Notes: generated by a model from the sequence alone, not told the origin. DNA of 64,000 bases from Pyrobaculum islandicum DSM 4184 (GCF_000015205.1 NC_008701.1:871436-935435), one strand, 5' to 3'; shown: positions 1-9,540, counted from the stretch's first letter. Program-made: numbers and translations.

Positions 1-416
1 TCGCATATCCGTTAGGCAAAGCACAGGAAGTCGCAAAGTTATTTGGAACCAGAGCTGGAGCACACATCACGGTGGCAAGATATAATAGAGCCTTAGGTAT
101 TCCAACTGGCATGGAAAAAAATGTGGTAATAGTACCAAGCCTAAGGTCTGCGCCAACTGGGTATTTCAAGGTAGAGGTTAGTGGTTGGTATGCAGAAGAA
201 ACTACAAAGAGAGAAGCAGCTAAAAGGGGAGTATATGGAATCCCTTTAAGCGACCATAGCGATTTTCCCAGCCTAGTGGAATTTGTAACAGAGACGTCTC
301 CTAAATTAATATATACCGTTTATGGCTTCACGGAGAGATTTGCAAAACATCTTAGAAGACTTGGTTATAGGGCGTATACAATACCTGGCATTATGGGACT
401 TGCGAAATTTTTCTAA
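1..416 (+). CDS. MBL-fold (beta-CASP-like) nuclease, C-terminal part
   Basis: The reading frame is open from base 3 and has no start inside the window, so only the last ~137 codons are present. The motif YPLGKAQ near the beginning and a later SDHSDFPSL segment followed by a predicted beta strand and YG are typical of the C-terminal half of metallo-beta-lactamase-fold exonucleases of the mRNA 3'-end-processing / ligase-associated type. The His in SDHSD would be a metal-site residue in that family. The N-terminal HxHxDH motif lies outside the window. The family acts on RNA or DNA ends; the substrate cannot be told from this piece. Confidence 0.7.
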   Translation, partial: AYPLGKAQEVAKLFGTRAGAHITVARYNRALGIPTGMEKNVVIVPSLRSAPTGYFKVEVSGWYAEETTKREAAKRGVYGIPLSDHSDFPSLVEFVTETSPKLIYTVYGFTERFAKHLRRLGYRAYTIPGIMGLAKFF

Positions 417-521
417 TGTAACTATCTAAAACAGTCAAAATAACTGCAATAGAGGAGGTTCGTCACTAGGGAGGTGGAGAGCCTTGGCACCGCCGCCCGA
501 CGTGTAGAAACGGGGGTGTAG

Positions 522-722
522 AATCGCGGTCAGAAATCTGACCAGGAGGTCAAAGGACATGACGTAGACGATCCGGAGCTTAGAGATAGAATATACCGAG
601 CCGGTTTTAGGAACGTGCTTAGGGAGATCGTACAAAAGGCGAGGGAGGGGATGCCGGTGGTGGGGTGGACTCAGGGGAACCTCCTCTCTCTGCCCGCGGT
701 GCGGGAGGCTTGTGAGGAGTAA
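522..722 (+). pseudogene. Possible decayed gene fragment
   Basis: This is a 66-codon open stretch without a start, in a 546-base gap. It ends in a segment rich in charged helical residues (RDRIYRAGF, LREIVQKAREG) followed by GWTQGN and a stop at 720-722. The composition looks like protein rather than random sequence and is more GC-rich than the flanks. I do not recognise the family. It may be the tail of a gene lost by deletion. Confidence 0.25.
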
Positions 723-839
723 TGTCCCCGGCGCCCACGCCCGAGACATCTCAAATGTCGATGAGAGAGTAGGCGAGAAGAAAGTCCCTAGGCGTAGAGA
801 CAGACGATAACAGATATAATCTTCTGTTTCAGCAACTTC

Positions 840-889
840 GTGATGAGAATCATGCCCAAAGGCAAAATGCCTGATCCTGGGGTAGCTGA
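840..889 (+). ncRNA. Candidate C/D box sRNA (weak)
   Basis: A perfect box C (GTGATGA, 840-846) is followed 50 bases downstream (end to end) by CTGA (886-889). This is the same overall span as the two better candidates near 17.85 and 52.33 kb. The 11 bases before box D would be one guide. The internal D' and C' boxes are poor: a second CTGA lies at 871-874 but no clear C' follows it. It lies in noncoding sequence upstream of the importer operon. Targets were not identified. Confidence 0.3.
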
Positions 890-936
890 TCTTTAATAGT
901 TTACTTAATAAAGCTAAGAGACGCCGATAGGAAAGC

Positions 937-946
937 TTATATATGG
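937..946 (+). promoter_or_regulatory. TATA-like box of BMP importer operon
   Basis: The sequence cttatatatg is centred about 23 bases before the ATG at 964, the usual spacing for a leaderless crenarchaeal transcript. No ribosome binding site precedes the ATG. Confidence 0.5.
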
Positions 947-963
947 AATTAACTTTATGACTC

Positions 964-2262
964 ATGGCTACCAATAGAAGAGATTGGTTAAAAATTGTGG
1001 CTTCTTTCGTGGTAGGCGCCGTCTTAGGCTCCGGAGGCACATATTTGGCGCTACAAAGTATTAAGTCTACAGTTGAAAGAAGTACCGCCAGTGCTACTAC
1101 AACCAACGTTAGGGAAGCTGCACGTACGACAACAGGACTTCCCAAGATGAAGATACACTTTATATACGTAGGACCCATCGGCGATTACGGCTGGACTTAT
1201 GCACATGAAATGGGCAGGAGGTATCTCGAGAAGAAGCTGTGTCCAAATCCAAACAAATTATGTATCGTAGAAACAGCGTATACCGAGAACGTCCCTGAAG
1301 ACCAAGCATATGTCTATATAAAGAGAGCTGTCTCTGACGGCGCCCATATGGTATTTACCACCTCTTACGGTTTTATGGATGCCACAAAAAAGGCGGCAAG
1401 AGAATATCCAGATCGCTTCTTTGCCCATTGTTCTGGCTTCTTCAAAGACCAAGACGAGTGGGCTGCTCTCCCTAACTTTGCCGAATATTTCATAGACCTC
1501 TACGAGGCTTACTACTTAAACGGGATTGTTGCAGGGAAGATGACAAAGACAAATAAATTGGGTTACGTTGCCGCGTTTTTAATTCCAGAGGTAATACGTC
1601 ACATGAACGCCTTTTTAATAGGCGCTAGAGAGGTGAATCCAAAAGTGACCATGGACGTTATACAACTTGGTTCGTGGTATAATCCCCAGGGCGCGAAAAA
1701 AGCCGCAATAACGTTAGTCGAGTCTAACGGCGCAGATGTCTTAGCATTTACGGAAGATTCGCCCACTGTATTACAAACAGCTGAGGACTATCAAAAACAG
1801 GGGAGGACTGTGTGGTCTTTTTCACACTACAGCGATATGTCACAATATGGGCCAAAGGCCCATTTGACAGGCCAAATCGTAAACTGGGGACCTCTATATG
1901 TAGAGATGGCTATAAGAGCGTATCTCGCATGGGTCTCAGGCGAGATGTCTATATGGTCAGAGTGGCCGCCTGAGAGACCACGGGACTACTGGTGGAGTAT
2001 GAAGAATTCTTATACATACTACGATTACAGGAGAAATCCTGCAGATATTATTCTTCCGCTTAACTCAGCAGTACCCGACGATGTAAAAACCTATGTTGAA
2101 CAGAAGAGGAAAGAAATTATTGAAGGGGTCTGGGACCCCTTCACAGGCCCCGTTAGAGACATTAAGGGGGTAGTTAGAGTTCCAGATAGAAAACGGTTAA
2201 GCAAAGACGAGCTTTATAACATGGACTGGTTTGTAGAAGGCTACGGACAGCTACCGACCTAA
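964..2262 (+). CDS. BMP-family ABC importer substrate-binding protein
   Basis: The 432-aa protein is a PnrA/BMP-type extracellular binding protein, the family that feeds nucleosides (or related solutes) to YufNOPQ-like ABC importers. The N terminus carries a twin-arginine motif (NRRDWLK, residues 4-10) followed by a hydrophobic stretch, so Tat export with retention as a membrane anchor is likely; there is no lipobox Cys. A Ser/Thr-rich linker (about 36-55) precedes the binding domain, which opens with a strand and GPIGDYGWTYAHE, the family's hallmark start. The ATPase and two permeases follow within 4 bases or with overlap, so it is the first gene of the operon. The ligand class is inferred from the family only. 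Confidence 0.85.
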   Translation: MATNRRDWLKIVASFVVGAVLGSGGTYLALQSIKSTVERSTASATTTNVREAARTTTGLPKMKIHFIYVGPIGDYGWTYAHEMGRRYLEKKLCPNPNKLCIVETAYTENVPEDQAYVYIKRAVSDGAHMVFTTSYGFMDATKKAAREYPDRFFAHCSGFFKDQDEWAALPNFAEYFIDLYEAYYLNGIVAGKMTKTNKLGYVAAFLIPEVIRHMNAFLIGAREVNPKVTMDVIQLGSWYNPQGAKKAAITLVESNGADVLAFTEDSPTVLQTAEDYQKQGRTVWSFSHYSDMSQYGPKAHLTGQIVNWGPLYVEMAIRAYLAWVSGEMSIWSEWPPERPRDYWWSMKNSYTYYDYRRNPADIILPLNSAVPDDVKTYVEQKRKEIIEGVWDPFTGPVRDIKGVVRVPDRKRLSKDELYNMDWFVEGYGQLPT

Positions 2263-2265
2263 TTA

Positions 2266-3657
2266 ATGGTCTCTTTAAGGGCTATAGGAATTAGGAAGGT
2301 TTTCCCCGGTGTTATAGCACTAGACAACGTAGATTTTGAAGTTAAGAACGGCGAAGTCCATTGTCTCCTCGGCGAAAATGGAGCTGGAAAGTCCACTCTG
2401 TTGGCGATTCTCTATGGTGTGTACCTTCCCGATAGAGGTGAAATATATATTGACAATAGGAGAGTTGTTATAAAATCGCCACGTCACGCAACCGAGCTTG
2501 GAATTACGCTTATTTCTCAACACTTTGCGCTAGTGGAAACACTTACAGTAAGAGAAAACTTGAAATTGGCCGGCATAGACGTCTCAAAAGCTGAAAAAAT
2601 AAGCAAAGAATTTGGCATTGAAGTTCCTTTTGATAAATATATAGAAGAACTTACAGTTGGAGAGAGACAGAAAGTAGAAATAATTAAAGCGTTAGCTCGT
2701 AATAGCAAAATTCTGCTTATGGATGAGCCAACATCGCTCTTAAGCCCCAAGGAGACGAAAACGTTTCTGAAGACAATTAGGAAACTCGCCAACATGGGTA
2801 AAGCAGTTGTATTTGTGACTCATAAGATTAGAGAAGCTGTAGAAGTTGCAGATAGGATAACAGTCTTAAGAAGGGGGCAGAAGGTGGGAACATACGAAAA
2901 ACCGTTTGACGAAACGTCTCTTCTAGAAGCTATGTTTCAGGGTGTAGTAAAGAGGCGGTTGGATAAGCCGTCGGTCTCTGGTGAGGTGATATATAAAGCC
3001 GAAAGGCTGACAGGGGAGAAAGTACGTGAGGCCACAATAGAGTTAAGACGTGGCGAGCTTGTGGCTATTCTCGGCGTAGCAGGAAACGGACAAGAGGAGC
3101 TCATGGAGCTTCTCTCAGGGTTTAAAAAACCGAGGAGTGGAGACATATATATAGACGGAAGGAAGATAACTGGTATGCCGTTTTCGGAATTTCTAAAAAA
3201 TGGAATATCTTATCTACCTGAGGAGCGAAGTCGTGCATTAGCTAAAGACTTAAGTATACTAGATAATTTCAAAATTAGATGCATAGATCGTTGTATTGAA
3301 AAATTGTTAGAAGCAAAGGAGATTCTGGATATAGATTTTTCAGACCCTCATGCGAGGGCAGCTACATTATCCGGCGGCAACCAACAGAAGATGCTAATTG
3401 CGCGGGAGGTCTGGCTTAGGAGACCTTATATATTGGTAGCTTCATATCCTACACGTGGGCTTGACGTAGAAACGGCAGAAAAATTCTACTCATTTATAAG
3501 AGAGTATGTCAGAGGCGGCACAATTATAACTCTTGAAGATATAGAAGAGGCCGTGGAGAGAGCCGATAGAATTTACATAATCTCACGCGGCGAAATTGTT
3601 TCATCTTTCACGCCGCCCTTTGATATTGATGATATAGCTGAAGCCATGGCGACATGA
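2266..3657 (+). CDS. BMP/sugar-type ABC importer ATPase (two NBDs)
   Basis: This 463-aa protein has two tandem ABC domains, as in RbsA/YufO. The first NBD has a normal Walker A (GENGAGKST, residues 36-44), an LTVGERQ signature near 130 and Walker B ending MDEPTS. The second has a degenerate Walker A (LGVAGNGQEE), an LSGGNQQK signature and a Walker B lacking the catalytic Glu (ASYPTRG), which is the usual asymmetry of this family. It starts 3 bases after the binding-protein gene and overlaps the next permease by 4 bases. It powers import through the two permeases encoded downstream. Confidence 0.9.
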   Translation: MVSLRAIGIRKVFPGVIALDNVDFEVKNGEVHCLLGENGAGKSTLLAILYGVYLPDRGEIYIDNRRVVIKSPRHATELGITLISQHFALVETLTVRENLKLAGIDVSKAEKISKEFGIEVPFDKYIEELTVGERQKVEIIKALARNSKILLMDEPTSLLSPKETKTFLKTIRKLANMGKAVVFVTHKIREAVEVADRITVLRRGQKVGTYEKPFDETSLLEAMFQGVVKRRLDKPSVSGEVIYKAERLTGEKVREATIELRRGELVAILGVAGNGQEELMELLSGFKKPRSGDIYIDGRKITGMPFSEFLKNGISYLPEERSRALAKDLSILDNFKIRCIDRCIEKLLEAKEILDIDFSDPHARAATLSGGNQQKMLIAREVWLRRPYILVASYPTRGLDVETAEKFYSFIREYVRGGTIITLEDIEEAVERADRIYIISRGEIVSSFTPPFDIDDIAEAMAT

Positions 3658-4616
3658 GATTAATACAAAGGCCGTCCCCCTCTCCTATTTATTACGGAGT
3701 CGCAACTTTGGGCTCTTTAGCATTTATATTAGCTATAGTGTTGGCGTTTACAAGAGACGTGGGACAAACTATAAACGCCTTAACAACCATAGATCCTTAT
3801 TACATCTCTAGAGTTTTCCTAGTGGTAAATATCATCGGTATATCCGGCGTTGTCTCATATCGAGCCGGCCTATGGAATATCGGCCAGGAGGGACAAGCAA
3901 TCGTAGGAGCTTTGGCGGCCATAGCCGCAAGAGATCCCGCAATAGCGCTTATGTCTGCGCCAGCCAGCGCGGCGGCATGGACGTTACTGCCAGCGGCCCT
4001 GAGAACATTCGCTAATGTAAATGAGGCAGTTACCACATTTTTAATGTCTATAGTTGCCATATACGTCGCTCGCTACTTTGTAGAGGATATACTACGAGAT
4101 CCTGCTAAAAAAGGCTTTATTGTCACTGTGGAAGCCCCAGGTCTCGACATCTTTTCTGCTATGTTAACTACTACCGCAGTTATAACCTCTGTGATGTTCC
4201 TATATAAAACAAGGCTGGGTCTTGTCTTACGTCTTCTATCATCGGGAGAGGAGATTGTCAAATACGCGGGTAAATCGCCTAGATTCTACAGTTTTTTTGC
4301 ACTTATTCTTAGCGGAGCGATCGCAGGAGTGGGGGGCGCTGTTGAAATAATGACAAGAGAAACAGGCCACTATATGACACTACAACAGGTAAGCACAGGA
4401 TTTGGCCTCTATGGAATATCGGCGGCTTGGCTCGGCGGTCTCAACCCGCTGGGCGTTGTGGTAGCATCACTGTATATCGCATGGCTTTGCCAAATTGCGG
4501 TCAATCTAAAAACTATGGGTTTTTCCGCGCTTGTGGCCAATGCGCTAGTTGGTATTGCAATGGCTTGGGGTATCGCTGGATATGTTATGCATAAGTATAA
4601 GATAGTATGGCGCTAG
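3654..4616 (+). CDS. BMP-type ABC importer permease 1
   Basis: This 320-aa, strongly hydrophobic protein has about 8-9 membrane segments. It carries the permease motif YRAGLWNIGQEGQ (about residue 66), characteristic of the BPD_transp_2 family (RbsC/YufP-like). It overlaps the ATPase gene by 4 bases and the second permease by 10, so the subunits are probably translationally coupled. With its partner it forms the transmembrane channel. Confidence 0.88.
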   Translation: MRLIQRPSPSPIYYGVATLGSLAFILAIVLAFTRDVGQTINALTTIDPYYISRVFLVVNIIGISGVVSYRAGLWNIGQEGQAIVGALAAIAARDPAIALMSAPASAAAWTLLPAALRTFANVNEAVTTFLMSIVAIYVARYFVEDILRDPAKKGFIVTVEAPGLDIFSAMLTTTAVITSVMFLYKTRLGLVLRLLSSGEEIVKYAGKSPRFYSFFALILSGAIAGVGGAVEIMTRETGHYMTLQQVSTGFGLYGISAAWLGGLNPLGVVVASLYIAWLCQIAVNLKTMGFSALVANALVGIAMAWGIAGYVMHKYKIVWR

Positions 4617-5461
4617 AGCAGACTATTTCAATAACATACGAAGCTTTAAAAAGCGCAACGCCTATGTTATTAGCTACACTCGGCGCCATCGTCGGCCAGA
4701 GGGCTGGGGTTTTAAACCTAGGTCTTGAGGGCGTGGTTTATCTCTCGGCGGCGGTTGCTGTAATTACGGGACCGCCCTGGGGCTTCCTAACAGCAGTTAT
4801 AGTAGGTGCTCTATATAACCTCCTTTATTACGTGCTTTCAAATGACTTAGCTATGAATCAAATATTGTTAGGCTTTGCATTTACAATGGTGGGATATGGA
4901 GTGGGTTCGCAAATAGCTAAAGGCATGGTGGGAAAGCCTATAGAGAAGCCTATAGTTTCTGGAGTAGAGACTTATCTAGCTGCAGTAGCTGTGGCTGTGG
5001 CACTACACGTGTTTCTAAAGTCGAGAATAGGACTTGCCATAAGAGCCTCGGGCGACGATCCCGTCTCGTTGGACTTGATGGGCGTAGACGTTTATAAGGT
5101 AAGAAAAATGGTTGGATTTTTAGAGGGCGTATTGGCCTCTTTAGCTGGGGCATATCTAGTGTTGTTGTATTACGGTAGTTGGACAGAGCAATTAGTTATG
5201 GGATGGGGTTCTCTTGCTGTTGCGACCGCCATGATCTCGCTATGGTCACCTCTTTTAGCAACGGCATCCTCAATAATACCCTCGTTTTTTATCTCATTGA
5301 CATATATAATGCAGAGGTATATCTCTATTTCGCCACATATATTAAACACAGTTCCTTACGTTGTCTCCATAGCTGTTTTAGTTATCGCACAAAAAGCTGT
5401 AGGAAAGGCCAAAGCACCGCGGTGGCTTGCGAAACCGTACATAAGAGAAGAGAGAGCATGA
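4607..5461 (+). CDS. BMP-type ABC importer permease 2
   Basis: This 284-aa membrane protein belongs to the same permease family. It carries the matching loop QRAGVLNLGLEGVVYLSA near residue 27 (YufQ-like). It is the last gene of the importer operon and ends 42 bases before the convergent sugar kinase. The two permeases are expected to form a heterodimer. Confidence 0.88.
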   Translation: MALEQTISITYEALKSATPMLLATLGAIVGQRAGVLNLGLEGVVYLSAAVAVITGPPWGFLTAVIVGALYNLLYYVLSNDLAMNQILLGFAFTMVGYGVGSQIAKGMVGKPIEKPIVSGVETYLAAVAVAVALHVFLKSRIGLAIRASGDDPVSLDLMGVDVYKVRKMVGFLEGVLASLAGAYLVLLYYGSWTEQLVMGWGSLAVATAMISLWSPLLATASSIIPSFFISLTYIMQRYISISPHILNTVPYVVSIAVLVIAQKAVGKAKAPRWLAKPYIREERA

Positions 5462-5503
5462 TTTTACTAGTCCCTCTTACGCAACGCCCAACTCTTCCGA
5501 GGG

Positions 5504-6412
5504 CTAAGACTGGGAAGAGGCCGTAATGGGGTATCCGAACTTCTTTAAAGTATCAGGTGTTTTATAGGCTAAAGCAGCTGCACCTACAGCTACTTCATCA
5601 TCTCCAAAAGAGGCCTTTAAAATTTCTGGCTCTCGTAGGCTTAGATAATCCCTTAGCCTAGCGGGGAGTTCACGCGATATTATGTCCCAATTGTTCAACG
5701 CTATAGAGCCCCCTACTATGAGCAATTCGGGGTCGTAGGCAGCTACGACAGTAGCAATTCCGGCGGCTAACGCGTCTAGCCATAGATTTATAAACTTTCT
5801 GGCTTTTTCGTCGCCATGTCTATACCTTCTAAATATTTCCTCTGGGCTTGCCGGAGCGTCGCCAGTAGCCTCTTGATAAACCCTAGGTATATGCGCGCCG
5901 CCCACATAAGCTTCAAAATGGCCACGCCCCCCACAGCCGCATCTCCTCGCCGATTTAAAGTCTATAACCGCATGTCCAAGCTCATGGGCATTACCATCTT
6001 TGCCCAATAGCAAATTACCATTTACTATAGCGCCTACGCCAACTCCAGTAGATAGCGTTATATAAACCATATTTTCAACATTATACTTAAACACGTATTC
6101 GCCCCATACAGCTGCTACACAATCGTTGGCAACTACTATAGGTTTTCCAAGCTCTTTTAAAGGTTCCACCAGTGGAAATCTACGCGTTGGGGAGTTTGGC
6201 GAATTTACAACCCACCCGCTCTTAAGATCCAGCGGCCCTATAGACCCTACTCCCACGGCGTGAAATTGCCATCGCTTTACTATATCAACAACATCAGCAA
6301 TAGGATTTACACTAGTTTTAACTTTAACTCTATTTATTATATCACCATGTTCGTCTATTAATAAAGCCCTAGTCCAAGTAGCTCCTATATCTATTCCAAG
6401 AAATAGACGCAC
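5504..6412 (-). CDS. ROK-family sugar kinase (hexokinase-like)
   Basis: This is an ATP-dependent sugar kinase of the ROK family. It shows the N-terminal phosphate-binding motif LGIDIGATWTRAL, a later VYITLSTGVGVGA block, the ExGH motif (HELGHAVIDF) and the ROK zinc cluster CGCGGRGHFE. In Thermoproteus-type archaea, ROK enzymes serve as broad hexokinases opening glycolysis; the substrate here is inferred. I prefer the GTG at 6412 (VRLFLGIDIG) because a TATA-like run lies about 26 bases upstream; an in-frame ATG at 6451 would add 13 residues. It converges on the importer operon, so it may phosphorylate the imported solute. Confidence 0.85.
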   Translation of the reverse strand: MRLFLGIDIGATWTRALLIDEHGDIINRVKVKTSVNPIADVVDIVKRWQFHAVGVGSIGPLDLKSGWVVNSPNSPTRRFPLVEPLKELGKPIVVANDCVAAVWGEYVFKYNVENMVYITLSTGVGVGAIVNGNLLLGKDGNAHELGHAVIDFKSARRCGCGGRGHFEAYVGGAHIPRVYQEATGDAPASPEEIFRRYRHGDEKARKFINLWLDALAAGIATVVAAYDPELLIVGGSIALNNWDIISRELPARLRDYLSLREPEILKASFGDDEVAVGAAALAYKTPDTLKKFGYPITASSQS

Positions 6413-6490
6413 ATATACTTGTTTCAGCGCTGAATAAAAAAATTTGCCCACCGGTATATATAGATCTACATTTTAACTATGTAAATAAAT

Positions 6491-6500
6491 TTTTTAAATA
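6491..6500 (+). promoter_or_regulatory. TATA-like box of glutamate dehydrogenase gene
   Basis: The sequence tttttaaata is centred about 23 bases before the ATG at 6519. It sits in an A/T-rich stretch with purines at 6501-6508. This suits a leaderless or very short-leader transcript. Confidence 0.45.
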
Positions 6501-6518
6501 GGGAAGAAAAATATACCT

Positions 6519-7805
6519 ATGGTCTACATAACTGGTTCTTACATAATAAATGCGTTTCTTGAAAATACACTTATAACCATAAGACGCGGCGTAGAATTGG
6601 CGGGATTGCCTGTAGAACTATATGAGATCTTGTCTAGGCCTAGGCGTGTTTTGATTGTTAATATTCCTGTGAGGTTGGATGGTGGTGGTTTTGAGGTGTT
6701 TGAGGGTTATCGTGTGCAGCATTGTGATGTTCTCGGCCCGTATAAGGGTGGGGTTCGTTTTCATCCTGAGGTTACTCTTGCCGACGACGTCGCCTTGGCT
6801 ATTTTAATGACGTTGAAAAATAGCCTAGCTGGCTTGCCGTATGGCGGCGCTAAAGGCGCAGTACGTGTAGACCCTAAGAAACTCTCGCAGAGAGAACTTG
6901 AAGAGCTCTCTAGAGGATATGCCAGAGCCATAGCCCCCCTCATAGGCGACGTAGTCGACATCCCAGCGCCTGACGTTGGGACAAACGCCCAAATCATGGC
7001 GTGGATGGTAGACGAATATTCAAAAATAAAGGGCTACAACGTGCCCGGGGTATTCACCTCAAAACCACCAGAGCTATGGGGAAACCCAGTGAGAGAATAC
7101 GCCACAGGCTTTGGAGTAGCAGTAGCGACAAGAGAAATGGCAAAAAAACTATGGGGCGGAATAGAAGGAAAAACAGTAGCGATACAGGGTATGGGTAATG
7201 TGGGGAGGTGGACAGCGTATTGGCTAGAAAAAATGGGCGCTAAGGTGATAGCTGTGTCTGATATAAATGGCGTAGCTTATAGAAAGGAGGGACTTAATGT
7301 TGAATTGATACAAAAAAACAAGGGACTTACAGGGCCTGCTCTCGTAGAACTGTTTACGACAAAAGACAATGCCGAATTTGTTAAAAACCCAGATGCCATA
7401 TTTAAACTAGACGTCGACATTTTCGTCCCCGCCGCTATTGAGAATGTCATTAGGGGTGATAATGCTGGGCTTGTGAAGGCTAGGCTTGTTGTTGAGGGTG
7501 CTAATGGCCCTACTACTCCTGAGGCTGAGAGGATTTTGTATGAGAGGGGGGTTGTCGTAGTTCCTGATATCCTCGCCAACGCCGGCGGCGTGATTATGTC
7601 GTATTTAGAGTGGGTGGAGAATCTCCAGTGGTATATCTGGGACGAGGAGGAGACTAGAAAGAGACTTGAAAACATAATGGTAAACAACGTCGAGAGAGTA
7701 TACAAGAGATGGCAGAGAGAAAAAGGATGGACAATGAGAGACGCAGCAATAGTAACCGCATTAGAAAGAATATACAACGCCATGAAAATAAGAGGGTGGA
7801 TTTAG
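6519..7805 (+). CDS. gdhA: Glutamate dehydrogenase
   Basis: The 428-aa protein interconverts glutamate with 2-oxoglutarate and ammonia. The substrate-domain blocks [11 protein letters not shown] and [10 protein letters not shown] (with the catalytic Lys), then APDVGTN and the Rossmann motif GMGNVG, are all intact, and the length fits the hexameric archaeal enzymes. Pyrobaculum enzymes of this type use NAD. The first ~35 residues look less conserved in style than the rest. Codon use switches sharply within the gene: about 6650-6790 and 7440-7610 favour T-ending codons, while 6800-7190 and 7640-7805 favour A- and C-ending codons. This mosaic suggests gene conversion. Confidence 0.95.
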   Translation: MVYITGSYIINAFLENTLITIRRGVELAGLPVELYEILSRPRRVLIVNIPVRLDGGGFEVFEGYRVQHCDVLGPYKGGVRFHPEVTLADDVALAILMTLKNSLAGLPYGGAKGAVRVDPKKLSQRELEELSRGYARAIAPLIGDVVDIPAPDVGTNAQIMAWMVDEYSKIKGYNVPGVFTSKPPELWGNPVREYATGFGVAVATREMAKKLWGGIEGKTVAIQGMGNVGRWTAYWLEKMGAKVIAVSDINGVAYRKEGLNVELIQKNKGLTGPALVELFTTKDNAEFVKNPDAIFKLDVDIFVPAAIENVIRGDNAGLVKARLVVEGANGPTTPEAERILYERGVVVVPDILANAGGVIMSYLEWVENLQWYIWDEEETRKRLENIMVNNVERVYKRWQREKGWTMRDAAIVTALERIYNAMKIRGWI

Positions 7806-7952
7806 TAGCCTGAAACCTTTAACTGTTGCATTTATCAGTCTTCTGCGAAACGTGGGTTTTTCATCATATAGGGTCTTCGCGCAAGCCTTGTATATAGCCA
7901 GAAATCTAAGATTCTGTTAAAAGCTAGGACTATAAGAACTCCGTCCTTTAAA

Positions 7953-8683
7953 TCACCTAAAGGTCTCTATAGCATGTTCTATCGCTTTTTCCACGTTAAC
8001 GCTTATTCCTAAATCTCTTAGAGACGCGGCAATTACGGAAATTTCCGCATTGCTTGTCTAGCTACATGATGCCTTTGATATACAGAATCGAGACCTTCCT
8101 CGTATATTCTCCTTTATTATAATGATGTTATAAAAACGTCCGGCATTGTGCAGGGAAAACCACCTTTACCCAACCATTCCTTCCAGACTATGTAATTCAT
8201 AAGAAACAGTTTTTTCAGGAGTATCAAGAGACTGTTAGTATGTTAAAGCATTTGATTAACGCTTCGCAGAGCCAGGTTTATATTTGGGCCGGCGAGGCGA
8301 TGTTGGAGTTAGAAGCCACAGTTGCGAATTCTGTAAAGTCTGGTACAAAAGTTCTTGTTATTGATAACGGGGTCTGTGGCTCAGGGTCTGCGGAGTTTGT
8401 GAGAATGTATGGCGGGATCCTCAATAGGGGCTGACGAAATAAAGTTTGACCAGCGGGGAATTGGCGTATTAATAGGAGGGTCTCAAAAGGCCTTAAATTC
8501 GCCACCGGGATTGACAATAATGGCTGTCAGTAGGGACGCTTTAGATAGAGCGAAAGAGGTAGACAGGAAAAGTTGATCTAGGTCTAGGTTTGTAGTTTCC
8601 CTTACCAGAGCGACCTTGACGGCATGAGATATCTCAGAGGAGCCCGGGGTTGAAATTCTATGTTCGCTAAATCTCCTATACAT
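7953..8683 (-). pseudogene. Class V aminotransferase pseudogene with inverted middle
   Basis: The pieces together make a serine/alanine-glyoxylate-type aminotransferase. The N terminus (RISTPGSSEIS, VRETTNLDLD) reads on the minus strand from 8683 to about 8573. The next part (QEYQETVSMLKHL, SGTKVLVIDNG, then ADEIKFDQRG and IGGSQKALNSPPG with the PLP Lys) reads on the plus strand at about 8213-8575. The C-terminal part (MNYIVWKEWLG, GLDSVYQRHHVARQA, EISVIAASLRDLG) is back on the minus strand from about 8205 to 7953. One inversion of roughly 8.21-8.57 kb explains this. Stops, a frameshift and a deletion near 8430 show that the gene is dead. Confidence 0.75.
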
Positions 8684-9525
8684 TATCTCCTCTTTCTTGC
8701 CAGCATAAAAAGTATTAATGACATAGCAAACATCGCCACGCCGAGGAAAGCCAAGATTATGCTACGAAAGTCTATCTCTCTTATAAGTACCGTTTCTGTG
8801 TAGGCGCGTGTTGTTGTAATAGTCGCAGTTACAACCTCCCTCTCTGTAACAGTTTGTACCACTGTGTAGGTATACGTAGTAGTTACCGGGACGCTCACAG
8901 TTATTGTAGAGGTAGCGGTTTCAGTCTTTGTCACAGTTATCGCCGGCGTGTAGTTTCCAACAGCAGTAATTCTCCAGGGGGGATATACGCCATAGTAATA
9001 CAGCCTTATTACATAGTCATCACAGGGATTGAGATTTCGTATAGATATGACCCTCTCAACGCTGTAGTTGTATGCCTGGAAGTATACAGCGATGTTATTC
9101 ATCATTGTACTCTTTAGAGAGACGACAGCCATGGGAGGCTCTATAGACGATGTACGATTTATAACTCGGAGACTTGGCGTCACAACACAAGAGACGTTTG
9201 CAGGTCCTATGCCCCAGATCTCTATCCTATCCACCTCCCTGTCGCCTTGGATGAGAGAAAGCGCTATGGCTTTTACACCATATGGCACAGAACATATATT
9301 ATAGACCTCTACGCCGTTGCCAACGTTGCAAAAGCCCTTCCAACTGTCGTCATACCAATACAGTTTGAGGCCGACTGGCGGCTCGGCGTTTATATGAGCC
9401 CAGATATCTAGGTAGAGCCACTGTGGCGCCATACACAGACACTGTCTTAACGATATTGATAATTTATCAATATATCCAGCTGATAACAAAAGGGAAAGAA
9501 GGAGTAGGAGAATAAACTTGCGCAT
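8683..9525 (-). CDS. Surface protein with Thr-rich stalk and C-terminal anchor
   Basis: About 280 aa. An N-terminal signal peptide (MRKFILLLLLSLLLSAG) is followed by a ~180-residue extracellular domain with several Cys (including CLC) and N-glycosylation-type sites. Next comes a Thr/Val-rich stalk (about 200-250), a hydrophobic anchor and the tail ARKRR. This is the architecture of crenarchaeal cell-surface proteins. I do not recognise the globular domain. The start at 9525 fits the signal peptide best; an in-frame ATG at 9537 would add four residues. It lies just downstream of a small gene on the same strand (3-15 base gap), so the two may be cotranscribed. Confidence 0.7.
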   Translation of the reverse strand: MRKFILLLLLSLLLSAGYIDKLSISLRQCLCMAPQWLYLDIWAHINAEPPVGLKLYWYDDSWKGFCNVGNGVEVYNICSVPYGVKAIALSLIQGDREVDRIEIWGIGPANVSCVVTPSLRVINRTSSIEPPMAVVSLKSTMMNNIAVYFQAYNYSVERVISIRNLNPCDDYVIRLYYYGVYPPWRITAVGNYTPAITVTKTETATSTITVSVPVTTTYTYTVVQTVTEREVVTATITTTRAYTETVLIREIDFRSIILAFLGVAMFAMSLILFMLARKRR

Positions 9526-9540
9526 TAAAGTACACAATAG

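Noticed and set aside
435-1178. 247-codon minus-strand open frame
   Set aside because: It runs 215 bases into the well-supported BMP gene and has a composition typical of a shadow frame; the part in the gap reads no better than the plus-strand fragment at 522-722.
8240-8434. Stand-alone gene, possibly a TrmB-like regulator fragment
   Set aside because: The sequence fits better as the inverted middle of a class V aminotransferase, continuing into ADEIKFDQRG and the PLP-Lys motif, with the ends on the other strand.
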